Of a DNA stretch of 9,015 bases, positions 1 to 6,235 are shown one piece after another. The notes beneath the pieces were generated by a model, which saw nothing but the letters and a program-made list of their open reading frames with translations, was not told where the DNA came from and searched no databases. The stretch is from Nitrospirota bacterium (GTDB lineage Bacteria; Nitrospirota_A; Leptospirillia; Leptospirillales; Leptospirillaceae). The position numbers were made by a program, and so were the translations under genes. Numbering within the stretch: position 1 is the first letter of the stretch; each line of letters opens with the position of its first letter. Location: positions 869 through 9,883 of the forward strand of contig JAJYPO010000079.1 of NCBI GenBank assembly GCA_021795275.1, in the 5' to 3' direction.

Positions 1-1
1 C

Positions 2-373
2 CGGATGATGTCACTTGCCCCGCGGGAAATCTGGCAGTCCATCGCGGCGGGAGACATCTCCCGCCTCAGGAAGCTGAAGGGTGTGGGAGAGACGACGGCC
101 AGGAAGCTGGTCTCGGAGCTCAGGGACAGACTGCCGGCTCATGTTTCATCTGCCACCTCCGGGTCCGTGCCCCTTCCCGAATTCCCTCCGGCGACGGAGC
201 CGGCTCCGAGAGCGTCGTCGATCGTGGATTCTGTCATGGAGATCCTGAGCCGGCAATTTGGCCATTCCCCGGGTGAGGCAGAAAAAATGATACGTAGGGC
301 TTTGTCCCGAAACCCAGCCGTCAGATCGGTGGAGGAGCTATTCGATGAAGTCTACAGGCATGGAGTGGACTGA
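2..373 (+). CDS. ruvA: Holliday junction branch migration protein RuvA, C-terminal part (5' end cut by window)
   Basis: RuvA binds four-way Holliday junctions and loads the RuvB motor for branch migration in recombination repair. About 123 residues are visible, and the reading frame is open to the window edge, so the ATG at 5 is not the real start. The OB-fold domain I is missing. Visible residues 5-44 match the second helix-hairpin-helix of domain II, with the signature [12 protein letters not shown] and the following ELRDRL. Residues about 45-72 are a Pro/Ser/Ala-rich linker typical of RuvA. Residues about 73-123 form the small helical domain III that contacts RuvB. The family is about 190-205 residues, so roughly the first 75-80 lie outside. 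The end overlaps ruvB by 29 bp, the usual ruvAB pairing, which confirms the assignment of this short fragment. Confidence 0.92.
   Translation, partial: RMMSLAPREIWQSIAAGDISRLRKLKGVGETTARKLVSELRDRLPAHVSSATSGSVPLPEFPPATEPAPRASSIVDSVMEILSRQFGHSPGEAEKMIRRALSRNPAVRSVEELFDEVYRHGVD
331..337 (+). promoter_or_regulatory. Ribosome binding site deciding the ruvB start
   Basis: GGAGGAG lies inside the 3' end of ruvA, 7 nt before the ATG at 345. It supports that ATG over the later in-frame ATGs at 360 and 390, so ruvA and ruvB genuinely overlap and are probably translationally coupled. Confidence 0.7.
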
Positions 374-1391
374 TCCGGAGGCGGGTCCCATGGATCTGCC
401 GGACCTTCCTTCTCCCGAACTTCCGGAAGGCGCTCCGGGAATCCGCCCCCGAACCTTCGACGAATACATTGGCCAGGAGGCGGTCCTCGCCGGACTTAAA
501 ATCAGCATCGAGGCCGCCCTTATCCGGGAGGAATGTCTCGACCATGTTCTCCTCCATGGCCCTCCGGGTCTGGGGAAAACGACTCTGGCAGGTCTAATCG
601 CCGGAGCCATGGGAGTCCCGTTCCTGACGACATCCGGACCGGTTCTTGAAAAGGGGGGAGACCTGGTGGGGATCCTGTCGCGTCTCGCCCCCCGGACGGT
701 GCTCTTTGTCGACGAGATTCATCGCCTTCCCCGTCCGGTCGAGGAAGTTCTCTATGGGGCGATGGAGGACTACGCCATTGACGTGGTCTTCGATCGGGGA
801 CCCGCGGCCAGGACTTTCCGGCATGTCCTGCCCCCATTCACGCTTGTGGGGGCCACGACCCGGGCAGGTCTACTGTCGGCGCCCCTCCGGGACCGCTTTG
901 GCATCTTCCAGGACCTCGATTTCTATCGGCCGGACGAACTGGTCAGGATCCTTCTTCGCTCCGCATCGGTGCTGGGCTTTTTTCTCCCCGAGGAGGCCGC
1001 ACTCGAAATCGGGTGCCGTTCCAGGGGAACTCCCCGGATTGCCAACCGGCTTCTCCGCCGTGTGAGAGATTATGCCCAGGTGAAGGCGGGGGGAGAGGTC
1101 ACCCGAAATCTCGTTCTGGAGGCCCTGGCGGTGGAAGGGATCGATGATCTCGGTCTGAACCGTGTCGATCGCAAGGTTCTTCATACAATCGGAACGGTCT
1201 ACAATGGGGGGCCGGTGGGTGTGGACGCGCTGGCGGCGACGCTTCAGATCGAAGTGGATACGATTATCGACGTCGTCGAGCCATATCTTCTCAAGGAGGG
1301 ACTCCTTGCCAGGACCTCCTCCGGACGGCGGCTGACCGAGTTCGGACTCAAGAGGATCTCCGGAACGCTTTTCCAGGAGAATCGTTTTTAG
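345..1391 (+). CDS. ruvB: Holliday junction branch migration helicase RuvB
   Basis: RuvB is the AAA+ ATPase that, as hexamers on both sides of RuvA, drives branch migration of Holliday junctions. The 348-residue product has the normal family length. Visible motifs are Walker [10 protein letters not shown] (72-80), Walker B LFVDEIH (120-126), the sensor 1 region GATTRAG (169-175), the arginine-finger segment LRDRFG (181-186) and sensor 2 [13 protein letters not shown] (227-239). A winged-helix C-terminal domain follows from about 265, including [10 protein letters not shown]. The FDEYIGQE segment at 38-45 is the usual RuvB N-terminal motif. The ATG at 345 has a strong SD 7 nt upstream, while the alternatives at 360 and 390 lack one. 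The gene overlaps ruvA by 29 bp and converges with the minus-strand gene that ends at 1414. Nothing in it looks damaged. Confidence 0.98.
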   Translation: MKSTGMEWTDPEAGPMDLPDLPSPELPEGAPGIRPRTFDEYIGQEAVLAGLKISIEAALIREECLDHVLLHGPPGLGKTTLAGLIAGAMGVPFLTTSGPVLEKGGDLVGILSRLAPRTVLFVDEIHRLPRPVEEVLYGAMEDYAIDVVFDRGPAARTFRHVLPPFTLVGATTRAGLLSAPLRDRFGIFQDLDFYRPDELVRILLRSASVLGFFLPEEAALEIGCRSRGTPRIANRLLRRVRDYAQVKAGGEVTRNLVLEALAVEGIDDLGLNRVDRKVLHTIGTVYNGGPVGVDALAATLQIEVDTIIDVVEPYLLKEGLLARTSSGRRLTEFGLKRISGTLFQENRF

Positions 1392-1413
1392 GGCGGAAAG
1401 GGCGGACCCGGGG

Positions 1414-2094
1414 TCAGGAACTGTGAGGAATCTTGAAGTTGTAGGTGATTCCCAGAAGGACAGGAAGGGTCCACATGACACTGGAGGAGACGTCCGTTCG
1501 GGTCTGGGGGTCATTGGCGGAGACGGGGCCCTGGATCATGGTTGGAAGGACTTCTCCATAGATGGAAAAGGTGGGGGAGAGAGGAACGAGAAGACCGGCC
1601 CCGGCATCAACGGTAAAAGAAACCGAGCCCACGTTTCCCTGGTTGGCCGGGAGGCTGTTGAAGGAGGGGCCCAGGTCGACGGCCAGATAGGGGATGACCG
1701 GTTCCTGTGTGGTCCTGGGATCGAAGAGCGGAACCGTGGCTCCGACCGTAAGCGGAAGCGCCGAAAACCCGTGGAATCCGAGGCTCGGTGAAAAGGAAGC
1801 GTATCCGACCGAAAATCTGAGACCCAGGTGGGGGGCCAGCTGGGAGCTCCATCGCAGATGGAAGTCGAGGCCCGTGTTTTCGAGTTGGCTCATCTGGGTG
1901 GCCGGAACGGGGGTCCCGTCGATTGGGCCGGCAATGCTTCCGGAGAGAATGGGATCGACCCCCCCGTCGAAGGAAAGGCTTTGCCAGGCAAATTCTCCGG
2001 CCGCCAGTGCCGAGGCAGGCCTTTCTGCGACGATGAGAGCGGCCAGAAGGAGTCCGGTCAGCGCAAAGACGAGTTTTTGCGGGATAAATTCCAT
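1414..2094 (-). CDS. Predicted outer-membrane beta-barrel protein with signal peptide
   Basis: I do not recognise a specific family. From the ATG at 2094 the product has 226 residues. It opens with a clear Sec signal peptide: K7, then a hydrophobic run (about 8-23), then PASALAA (26-32) with cleavage likely near 29-32. The mature part of about 195 residues alternates hydrophobic and polar residues in short segments separated by Gly/Pro/Asn/Ser-rich turns. Examples are the strand-like stretches around LRFSVGYASF and VIPYLAVDLG and the terminal VLLGITYNFKI. This resembles small 8-stranded OmpW/OmpA-type barrels. The last residues (IPHSS) do not end in the classic terminal Phe, but an aromatic strand lies just before them. 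A longer reading frame begins at a TTG at 2130, but that extra segment coincides with a candidate promoter. There is little SD before the ATG. Outer-membrane location is inference from composition, and the function is unknown. Confidence 0.72.
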   Translation of the reverse strand: MEFIPQKLVFALTGLLLAALIVAERPASALAAGEFAWQSLSFDGGVDPILSGSIAGPIDGTPVPATQMSQLENTGLDFHLRWSSQLAPHLGLRFSVGYASFSPSLGFHGFSALPLTVGATVPLFDPRTTQEPVIPYLAVDLGPSFNSLPANQGNVGSVSFTVDAGAGLLVPLSPTFSIYGEVLPTMIQGPVSANDPQTRTDVSSSVMWTLPVLLGITYNFKIPHSS

Positions 2095-2100
2095 GAGCTC

Positions 2101-2130
2101 ATTCTGAGCGGGGTGAGCCGGTAAAGTCAA
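2101..2130 (-). promoter_or_regulatory. Candidate promoter for the outer-membrane protein gene, possibly leaderless
   Basis: Read on the minus strand, TTGACT (2130-2125; 5/6 match to the sigma70 -35) is followed after 18 bp by CAGAAT (2106-2101; 4/6 match to the -10). Transcription would begin about 6-8 nt after the -10, essentially at the ATG at 2094. The mRNA would then be leaderless or nearly so, in line with the poor SD there. Confidence 0.35.
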
Positions 2131-2147
2131 ACTCTGGAATCAGGATC

Positions 2148-2154
2148 GAGGTGG
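2148..2154 (+). promoter_or_regulatory. Ribosome binding site supporting a GTG start at 2158
   Basis: GAGGTGG stands directly before the GTG at 2158. The GAGG core is 6 nt from the start codon, which supports GTG initiation and keeps the N-terminal hydrophobic segment in the protein. I see no convincing -35/-10 pair for this gene in the 63-bp divergent gap 2095-2157. Confidence 0.55.
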
Positions 2155-2157
2155 TGC

Positions 2158-2982
2158 GTGCAGCTTGGAAATCTGATATGGCTTTTTTTCATTCTGATGA
2201 TGATCCAGCCGATCATGTCCCGCCGGATGCTCGAGTATGCCCGGGGCCAAGCTCTCCGGAACCTCGAGCGGGCCAGGGGGTCGCGGGCCATCGCCCTCGT
2301 CCACCGGCAGGAGACCATGAACCTCCTCGGATTTCCGGTTCTTCGCTACATCAATGTGGAAGATTCCGAAGAAATCCTGCGTGCGATCAAGATGACCGAT
2401 CCCGAAACGCCGATCGACCTCATCATCCATTCTCCCGGCGGGCTTGTCCTGGCCGCCATGCAGATCGCCCACGCCCTGGCGAACCGGAAGGCTCCCGTCA
2501 CGGTATTTGTTCCTCACTTTGCCATGAGCGGCGGAACCCTGATCGCGCTTTCCGCCTCGCAGATCGTGATGGATGAAAACGCGGTCCTCGGGCCGGTCGA
2601 CCCCCAGATCGGGGAGTTCCCCGCTGCCTCCATCCTGCGCGTCCTCGAACGGAAAAGCCATGACGAGATCGACGACAAGACCCTGATCATGGCCGATGTC
2701 TCCGAAAAAGCCATCCGCCAGCTGACGGACGGGCTGACGGGCCTCCTGTCCAAGCGCATGCCGGAGGAGAAGGCCCGGGGACTCGCCAATCTTCTGGCAA
2801 CGGGCCATTTCACGCACGATTATCCACTGACGGTCGAAGAGCTTCGGAGGTTCGACATCCCCATCTCCACTGAGGTTCCCGAGGAAATCTATCTCTTCAT
2901 GAGACTTTTCCCGCAGCCCAAGCAGATGTCGCCCTCCGTCAGCTATCTTCCGACCTTTCCCGGGAGACACTCCCGGTCCTGA
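2158..2982 (+). CDS. SDH-family Clp-fold serine proteinase (ClpP-class, membrane-anchored)
   Basis: This is a predicted serine proteinase of the ClpP/crotonase fold, related to the SDH proteinase family (PF01972) and more distantly to SppA. The product has 274 residues. An uncleaved-looking hydrophobic helix (about 4-20, followed by SRRM) suggests an N-terminal membrane anchor with the body probably cytoplasmic. Family marks are HSPGG (91-95), matching the Clp-fold oxyanion-forming loop, the nucleophile context HFAMSGGT (120-127) with probable catalytic Ser124, LGPVDPQIG (144-152), and GHFTHDYPLT (216-225) near the C-terminal helices. The base partner cannot be assigned from one sequence; the conserved Asp/His residues and Lys165/Lys174 are candidates. 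The GTG start is chosen for its SD. The gene stands alone: the divergent OMP gene lies upstream, and a hairpin plus a promoter lie downstream. The natural substrate is unknown, and membrane-protein quality control is only a guess from the anchor. Confidence 0.88.
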   Translation: MQLGNLIWLFFILMMIQPIMSRRMLEYARGQALRNLERARGSRAIALVHRQETMNLLGFPVLRYINVEDSEEILRAIKMTDPETPIDLIIHSPGGLVLAAMQIAHALANRKAPVTVFVPHFAMSGGTLIALSASQIVMDENAVLGPVDPQIGEFPAASILRVLERKSHDEIDDKTLIMADVSEKAIRQLTDGLTGLLSKRMPEEKARGLANLLATGHFTHDYPLTVEELRRFDIPISTEVPEEIYLFMRLFPQPKQMSPSVSYLPTFPGRHSRS

Positions 2983-2983
2983 A

Positions 2984-3015
2984 AGACGCCCCGGTATTTC
3001 GATTCCCGGGGCTCT
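2984..3015 (+). terminator. Hairpin after the SDH proteinase gene (no U-tract)
   Basis: The arms GCCCCGG (2988-2994) and CCGGGGC (3006-3012) are perfectly complementary around an 11-nt loop. Three further pairs, AGA (2984-2986) with TCT (3013-3015), form past one bulged C at 2987. The hairpin lies 2 bp after the proteinase stop and directly abuts the extended -10 element of the next promoter. No T-run follows, so it is not a standard intrinsic terminator. It could be a weak terminator, an mRNA 3'-end stabiliser or an operator. Confidence 0.35.
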
Positions 3016-3023
3016 GGTATAAT
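3015..3023 (+). promoter_or_regulatory. Extended -10 sigma70-type promoter for the operon starting at 3063
   Basis: TGG plus TATAAT (3018-3023) gives a perfect -10 hexamer with the TGn extension. The upstream -35 region is poor: about 17 bp away there is only TATTTC (2995-3000), which lies in the loop of the preceding hairpin. This is what extended -10 promoters tolerate. Transcription would start near 3030, leaving a leader of roughly 33 nt. Confidence 0.65.
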
Positions 3024-3045
3024 GCTGGAAAGAGATCCGGCCAAT

Positions 3046-3055
3046 AAGGAAAGGA
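3046..3055 (+). promoter_or_regulatory. Tandem Shine-Dalgarno (AAGGAAAGGA) for the gene at 3063
   Basis: Two AAGGA units lie back to back, the second ending 7 nt before the ATG at 3063. That is good spacing and fixes the start of the monooxygenase gene. Confidence 0.6.
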
Positions 3056-3062
3056 CACCTCG

Positions 3063-3371
3063 ATGATTGTGGTAGCAAACAGGATAAGGGTCGCGAAGGG
3101 CCATGAAGCGGAGTTCGAAGAACGCTTCAGGACCCGTAAGGGAATGATCGACGGATTCCCCGGATTCATCCGGAATCTAATCCTTCGGCCGGTGGACTCC
3201 GAGTTCTACTCCGTCATGACCTTCTGGGAATCCGTGGAGGCCTTCGAAGCCTGGACCCGCTCTGATTCCTTCCGGCAGGCCCATTCCCAGAGACCGCCAA
3301 AGGATATGTTCTCCGGTCCGAATGTCCTGGAAATCCACGAGGTAATTATGGACACGGCCCAGAATGGGTAA
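3063..3371 (+). CDS. ABM-superfamily (IsdG/HmoB-like) heme-degrading monooxygenase homologue
   Basis: The product is a 102-residue dimeric alpha/beta-barrel-type protein of the antibiotic biosynthesis monooxygenase superfamily. The pattern is family-typical: VVANRIRVAKGHEAEFEERF (4-23), then GFPGFIRN (31-38), FWES (54-57) and AFEAWTRSDSFRQAH (60-74). The IsdG heme-degrading triad Asn-Trp-His can be placed at Asn6, Trp64 and His74, and the Trp-His spacing of 10 is the same as in IsdG. This favours heme binding or degradation over quinol or polyketide oxidation, though the superfamily is functionally broad. There is no signal peptide, so it is cytoplasmic. It is the first gene after an extended -10 promoter and has a good SD. 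Its 3' end overlaps the PP-loop gene by 8 bp. Whether heme is the true ligand is an inference. Confidence 0.85.
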   Translation: MIVVANRIRVAKGHEAEFEERFRTRKGMIDGFPGFIRNLILRPVDSEFYSVMTFWESVEAFEAWTRSDSFRQAHSQRPPKDMFSGPNVLEIHEVIMDTAQNG

Positions 3372-4398
3372 GGGAGTCCTCCTTCTGTCCGGAGGGCTGG
3401 ACTCCTCTCTGGCGGGGCTGATCCTCCGGAATATGGGGGTCTCCCTTGTGGCTCTTCACCTCGAGAGCCCCTTCGGATGCGACTCCATGGCGGAGAGAAT
3501 GGCCGCTGAAATCGGCGTTCCTCTGGTGGCCCGGTCCAAGGGAGAGGGATTCCTGGAAATATTGGCCAATCCAAAATACGGGTACGGAAGCGCCATGAAT
3601 CCCTGCATCGACTGCCGAATCCACATGTTTGCCATGGGAAAGGCATTCATGGAGGAGGTCGGGGCCTCCTTCCTGGTGACGGGCGAGGTGCTGGGACAGC
3701 GTCCCATGTCTCAGAAAAAACGCTCCATCGAGGCCATCGATGCCGACTCCGGCATGGAGGGGCTTGTCCTTCGCCCCCTGTCGGCGAAACTCCTTCCGGA
3801 GACGCGTCCGGAAAAGGAGGGAATTGTGGACAGGAGCCGTCTCTTCGGCTGGGCGGGACGTTCCCGGAAGCCCCAGATGGCCCTGGCGCGTCGCCTCGGT
3901 CTGTCGGTCATACCTTCTCCTGCCGGAGGATGCCTCTTGACGGATTCCCATTTCAAGGAGCGCGTCGGAGATTTCGTTGCGATCGACTGGCGGGAACGGG
4001 GACGGGAAGGGGCGAGCCGCGCCCCGGTGGCCTCCCTGCTTCGTTACGGAAGACACTTTCGTTTCGGTGAAGGGGAGTGGGTCATTGTGGGGCGTGACCA
4101 GTCGGACAACCGCCATCTGGAGGATCACATCCGGACGTCCGGGGTCGCATTCAGGCCCGACGGCTTCGACGGCCCCCTTGTCTGCATCCTGACGGCAGAA
4201 AAGGAGGTGTCGTCCCGCATGGAAGAGCTGGCCGCAGGAGCCCTTCACGCCTTCGGGGGGGGAAAGGTTCCGGCCGGCCCCCTGAGGGTGACGGTATTGA
4301 CCGGGTCCGGAGAACGCCCCTTCACCCTCCCACCCTTGTCTCCGGATCGTTCCCATCTCATGAAGAAGGACGCATGGATGCCTCTATGGCGACGGTAG
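3364..4398 (+). CDS. ThiI-like PP-loop ATPase fused to an NFACT-R-like RNA-binding region (predicted tRNA thiolation enzyme)
   Basis: This is a predicted RNA-modification enzyme of 344 residues. Residues 1 to about 180 form an N-type PP-loop ATP pyrophosphatase: SGGLDSS (9-15) is the PP-loop that adenylates the target base. NPCIDCRIHMF (79-89) carries a CxxC pair (Cys81, Cys84), and SPAGGC supplies Cys190. These three cysteines could bind an iron-sulfur cluster, as reported for archaeal-type ThiI/TtuA relatives, or act in sulfur transfer. Residues about 220-280 (SLLRYGRHFRFGEG, IVGRDQSDNRHLEDHI) resemble the NFACT-R RNA-binding domain known to be joined to ThiI-like PP-loops. There is no THUMP or rhodanese domain, so it is not classical ThiI. 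Databases often label such proteins as MnmA or thiouridylase homologues. The start overlaps the upstream gene by 8 bp with no good SD, suggesting translational coupling. The C-terminus overlaps the radical SAM gene by 25 bp. The base modified is unknown. Confidence 0.85.
   Translation: MGKGVLLLSGGLDSSLAGLILRNMGVSLVALHLESPFGCDSMAERMAAEIGVPLVARSKGEGFLEILANPKYGYGSAMNPCIDCRIHMFAMGKAFMEEVGASFLVTGEVLGQRPMSQKKRSIEAIDADSGMEGLVLRPLSAKLLPETRPEKEGIVDRSRLFGWAGRSRKPQMALARRLGLSVIPSPAGGCLLTDSHFKERVGDFVAIDWRERGREGASRAPVASLLRYGRHFRFGEGEWVIVGRDQSDNRHLEDHIRTSGVAFRPDGFDGPLVCILTAEKEVSSRMEELAAGALHAFGGGKVPAGPLRVTVLTGSGERPFTLPPLSPDRSHLMKKDAWMPLWRR
4201..4208 (+). promoter_or_regulatory. Internal consensus Shine-Dalgarno with an in-frame ATG
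   Basis: AAGGAGGT lies inside the PP-loop gene, 10 nt before an in-frame ATG at 4219 (Met286). Initiation there would give a 59-residue C-terminal piece made only of the tail after the NFACT-R-like region. It may be chance (Lys-Glu-Val codons), or it may help ribosomes load near the next overlapping gene. Confidence 0.2.
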
Positions 4399-5291
4399 CC
4401 TCCCTTCATGCCGATCATTCCCGTCTCTTCACGCTTGAAGGGCACTCCTTCCGAGCGGTCTATCCGGTCCTGTCGAGACGGTCGGGGGGCCTCTCGGTCG
4501 GAATCAACCTGAATCTCGACAAGGGATGCAACTTCGACTGCATTTACTGCCAGGTCGACCGGACGGTTCCGGGAATGGAGGAAAAACGCCTTCCGCTTCT
4601 CGAGACGGTGATGGAAGAGATCGGACTTCTCTTCAGTGCCATGGATTCGGGGGCTTTCTTCCGGGAGACCTCTTTCGGGTCTCTTCCCCGGGAGTTCCAG
4701 GCGGTGAAGGACATCGCTTTTTCCGGGGATGGGGAACCAACTCTGGCGCCGAGCTTCCGGGAGCTCTCCCGGGCCGTGCGCCAGTTCCTGTCGGGACGGG
4801 ATTGGGGAGGAGGATCTCCTCCGGTCCTCCGTCTTATCACGAACGGAAGCGGCCTTTTTCATCGCGAAACCCGGCTATGGACAAGGAAGACCTTTCTGGA
4901 GGAAGGTCCCGGAGAGATATGGCTCAAGCTCGACGCTGCCGACCGGCACCGCTTTGACTTCATCAACCGCTCCCGCATTCCCTTTGAACGGATGATGCAG
5001 GGAGTGGATCAGGTGGTGGCCGACCTTCCCGTCACGATCCAGACCATGATCCTCGATTACGGGAGACCGGGAGAAGCAGATTCATTTACAGCCGGAAGGG
5101 ATCTCTGGAACCCCCTTCTGGAAAAGGTGTCCGGCTGGGCCAAGGAGGGGGCGAGGATCGGCGCCTGGCATCTTTACAGTGTCGCCCGTCAACCGGCCGT
5201 CGAGCGTGTCCGGAAGGTTCCGGCGGAGCGTCTCGAGGCGTGGGCCAGGGAGGCCGCTTCGCTCCCTTTTCCCGTTCTCGTCTTCCCATGA
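4374..5291 (+). CDS. Radical SAM protein of the COG0731/TYW1-like group
   Basis: The product is a 305-residue radical S-adenosylmethionine enzyme. The cluster motif CxxxCxxC is Cys52, Cys56 and Cys59 (GCNFDCIYCQVDR). The preceding SRRSGGLSVGINLNL (34-48) and the later AFSGDGEPTL (115-124) are typical of the COG0731 group, whose archaeal/eukaryal relatives (TYW1) build the wyosine ring on G37 of tRNA-Phe. LITNGSG (154-160) is the usual radical SAM strand motif. Bacterial members have no agreed substrate. The ATG at 4374 follows GAAGGA with a tight 3-nt spacing, and the next in-frame ATG (4386) is 15 nt from that SD. The gene starts inside the PP-loop gene (25-bp overlap) and its stop overlaps the next ATG (ATGA). 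A role in tRNA or other RNA modification beside the thiolation-type partner is inferred from this coupling. Confidence 0.88.
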   Translation: MDASMATVASLHADHSRLFTLEGHSFRAVYPVLSRRSGGLSVGINLNLDKGCNFDCIYCQVDRTVPGMEEKRLPLLETVMEEIGLLFSAMDSGAFFRETSFGSLPREFQAVKDIAFSGDGEPTLAPSFRELSRAVRQFLSGRDWGGGSPPVLRLITNGSGLFHRETRLWTRKTFLEEGPGEIWLKLDAADRHRFDFINRSRIPFERMMQGVDQVVADLPVTIQTMILDYGRPGEADSFTAGRDLWNPLLEKVSGWAKEGARIGAWHLYSVARQPAVERVRKVPAERLEAWAREAASLPFPVLVFP

Positions 5292-6235
5292 CCCTCTCCC
5301 GGGCGGACTACTTTTTCGGATTCGCCGGTCTTTCCCACGACAGCGGACCGGATCATCCCGAGTCGCCAGCCCGCCTCTCCTGCCTCCTCCCGCTCCTTGA
5401 GTCCCGCGTGAAGAGGGGGAGGGGGCGATTCCTCGACCTTCGCCCGGAACCGGACCTTTCCGCCTACCGGGCGAGCCACGACTCCCGCCATGTCGATTTT
5501 CTCGAATCCCTTTCCCCCTCATCCCCTTCTGTCGATCTGGACGGAGATACCCGGGTCGGTCCTTCCACAATCCGGGCGCTCCAGGAGATTGCGGGAGCCC
5601 TGCGGGATCTTTCAACCGTTTCTCCCGGTGCGGAGCGAAGGGTATTCTGCGCGATCCGTCCCCCGGGCCATCACGCCCATTTCCATGGAGGGATGGGGTT
5701 CTGCGCGCTCAACCATCTCGCCGCCCTGGCGGTGTCGCGCGCCCGGGCGAATCCCTCCGAGACGATTCTCGTTCTTGACTTCGATGTCCATCACGGAAAC
5801 GGGACCTTCGATATCCTGACCCGCCTCCTCCCGCCGCAACAGTTCCTTTTCATCAGCACCCACCGCTATCCCTTCTATCCCGGAACGGGGTCCGGCCGCG
5901 AAAACCGGGAAGGCCCTTCGGGGGAGGGCGTACTGGACATTCCTCTTCCAGCCGGGACCGACGACGAGGATTACCGGACGGTCCTGGAGGAATGGATCCT
6001 GCCCCGATGGGACAGATTTGCCCCCGCGACGGTTCTGGTGAGCGCCGGCTTCGATGCCCATGTCTCCGATCCGCTGGGAGACATGGCGTTGACCGAAAAA
6101 ACCTATCGCCGTATCGGAGAGGCCCTTGCGCTCCGGGAGCGGGGGCTCTCGGCCTGCTTTCTGGAGGGAGGCTACAGCCTGCCGGCTCTGGCCGCTTCGG
6201 TCGACGCCTTTCTCTCCGGATGGGATCGGGAGTAG
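5288..6235 (+). CDS. Histone deacetylase-fold zinc amidohydrolase (acetoin utilisation/acetylpolyamine amidohydrolase family)
   Basis: This is a zinc hydrolase of the arginase/deacetylase fold that removes acetyl or related acyl groups from amines. From the ATG at 5288 it has 315 residues, close to the bacterial HDLP size. Catalytic features are the charge-relay His pair in RPPGHHAHFHGG (His128, His129), zinc ligands in LDFDVHHGNGT (Asp166, His168) and SAGFDAH (Asp256), and the transition-state Tyr in EGGY (Tyr296). All key residues are present, so the enzyme is probably active. An in-frame ATG at 5240 exists, but the start at 5288 forms an ATGA overlap with the radical SAM stop and gives the normal N-terminus (RADYFFGFAGLSHDSGPDHPES). 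There is no SD, which suggests translational coupling. The substrate could be acetylpolyamine, acetyl-lysine on a protein or a small amide. Being coupled to RNA-modification genes is suggestive only. Confidence 0.93.
   Translation: MTLSRADYFFGFAGLSHDSGPDHPESPARLSCLLPLLESRVKRGRGRFLDLRPEPDLSAYRASHDSRHVDFLESLSPSSPSVDLDGDTRVGPSTIRALQEIAGALRDLSTVSPGAERRVFCAIRPPGHHAHFHGGMGFCALNHLAALAVSRARANPSETILVLDFDVHHGNGTFDILTRLLPPQQFLFISTHRYPFYPGTGSGRENREGPSGEGVLDIPLPAGTDDEDYRTVLEEWILPRWDRFAPATVLVSAGFDAHVSDPLGDMALTEKTYRRIGEALALRERGLSACFLEGGYSLPALAASVDAFLSGWDRE

Noticed and set aside
1405..1415. GACCCGGGGTC palindrome between ruvB and the outer-membrane protein gene
   Set aside because: There is only one base between the arms, so it cannot fold as a hairpin, and no T-run follows. 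It is a short GC-rich dyad of a kind expected by chance.
1423..1791. Plus-strand open frames opposite the outer-membrane protein gene
   Set aside because: The minus strand gives a signal peptide and barrel-like strands, whereas the plus-strand products are Gly/Arg-rich with no structure-like pattern.
2140..3078. A 312-codon minus-strand open frame opposite the SDH proteinase gene
   Set aside because: It is the antisense shadow of a gene with intact catalytic motifs. It has no motif of its own and would run across the promoter and SD of the next operon.
3346..4356. A 336-codon open frame on the minus strand opposite the PP-loop gene
   Set aside because: It mirrors a gene with clear PP-loop and NFACT-R motifs, its translation is low-complexity (Gly/Pro/Arg/His-rich) with no recognisable motif, and long antisense frames are common in G+C-rich coding DNA.
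5240..5287. Earlier in-frame ATG for the deacetylase gene, adding 16 residues
   Set aside because: The extra residues (Gly/Arg/Ser-rich) lie wholly inside the radical SAM gene, there is no SD, and the ATGA overlap at 5288 gives a normal family N-terminus.
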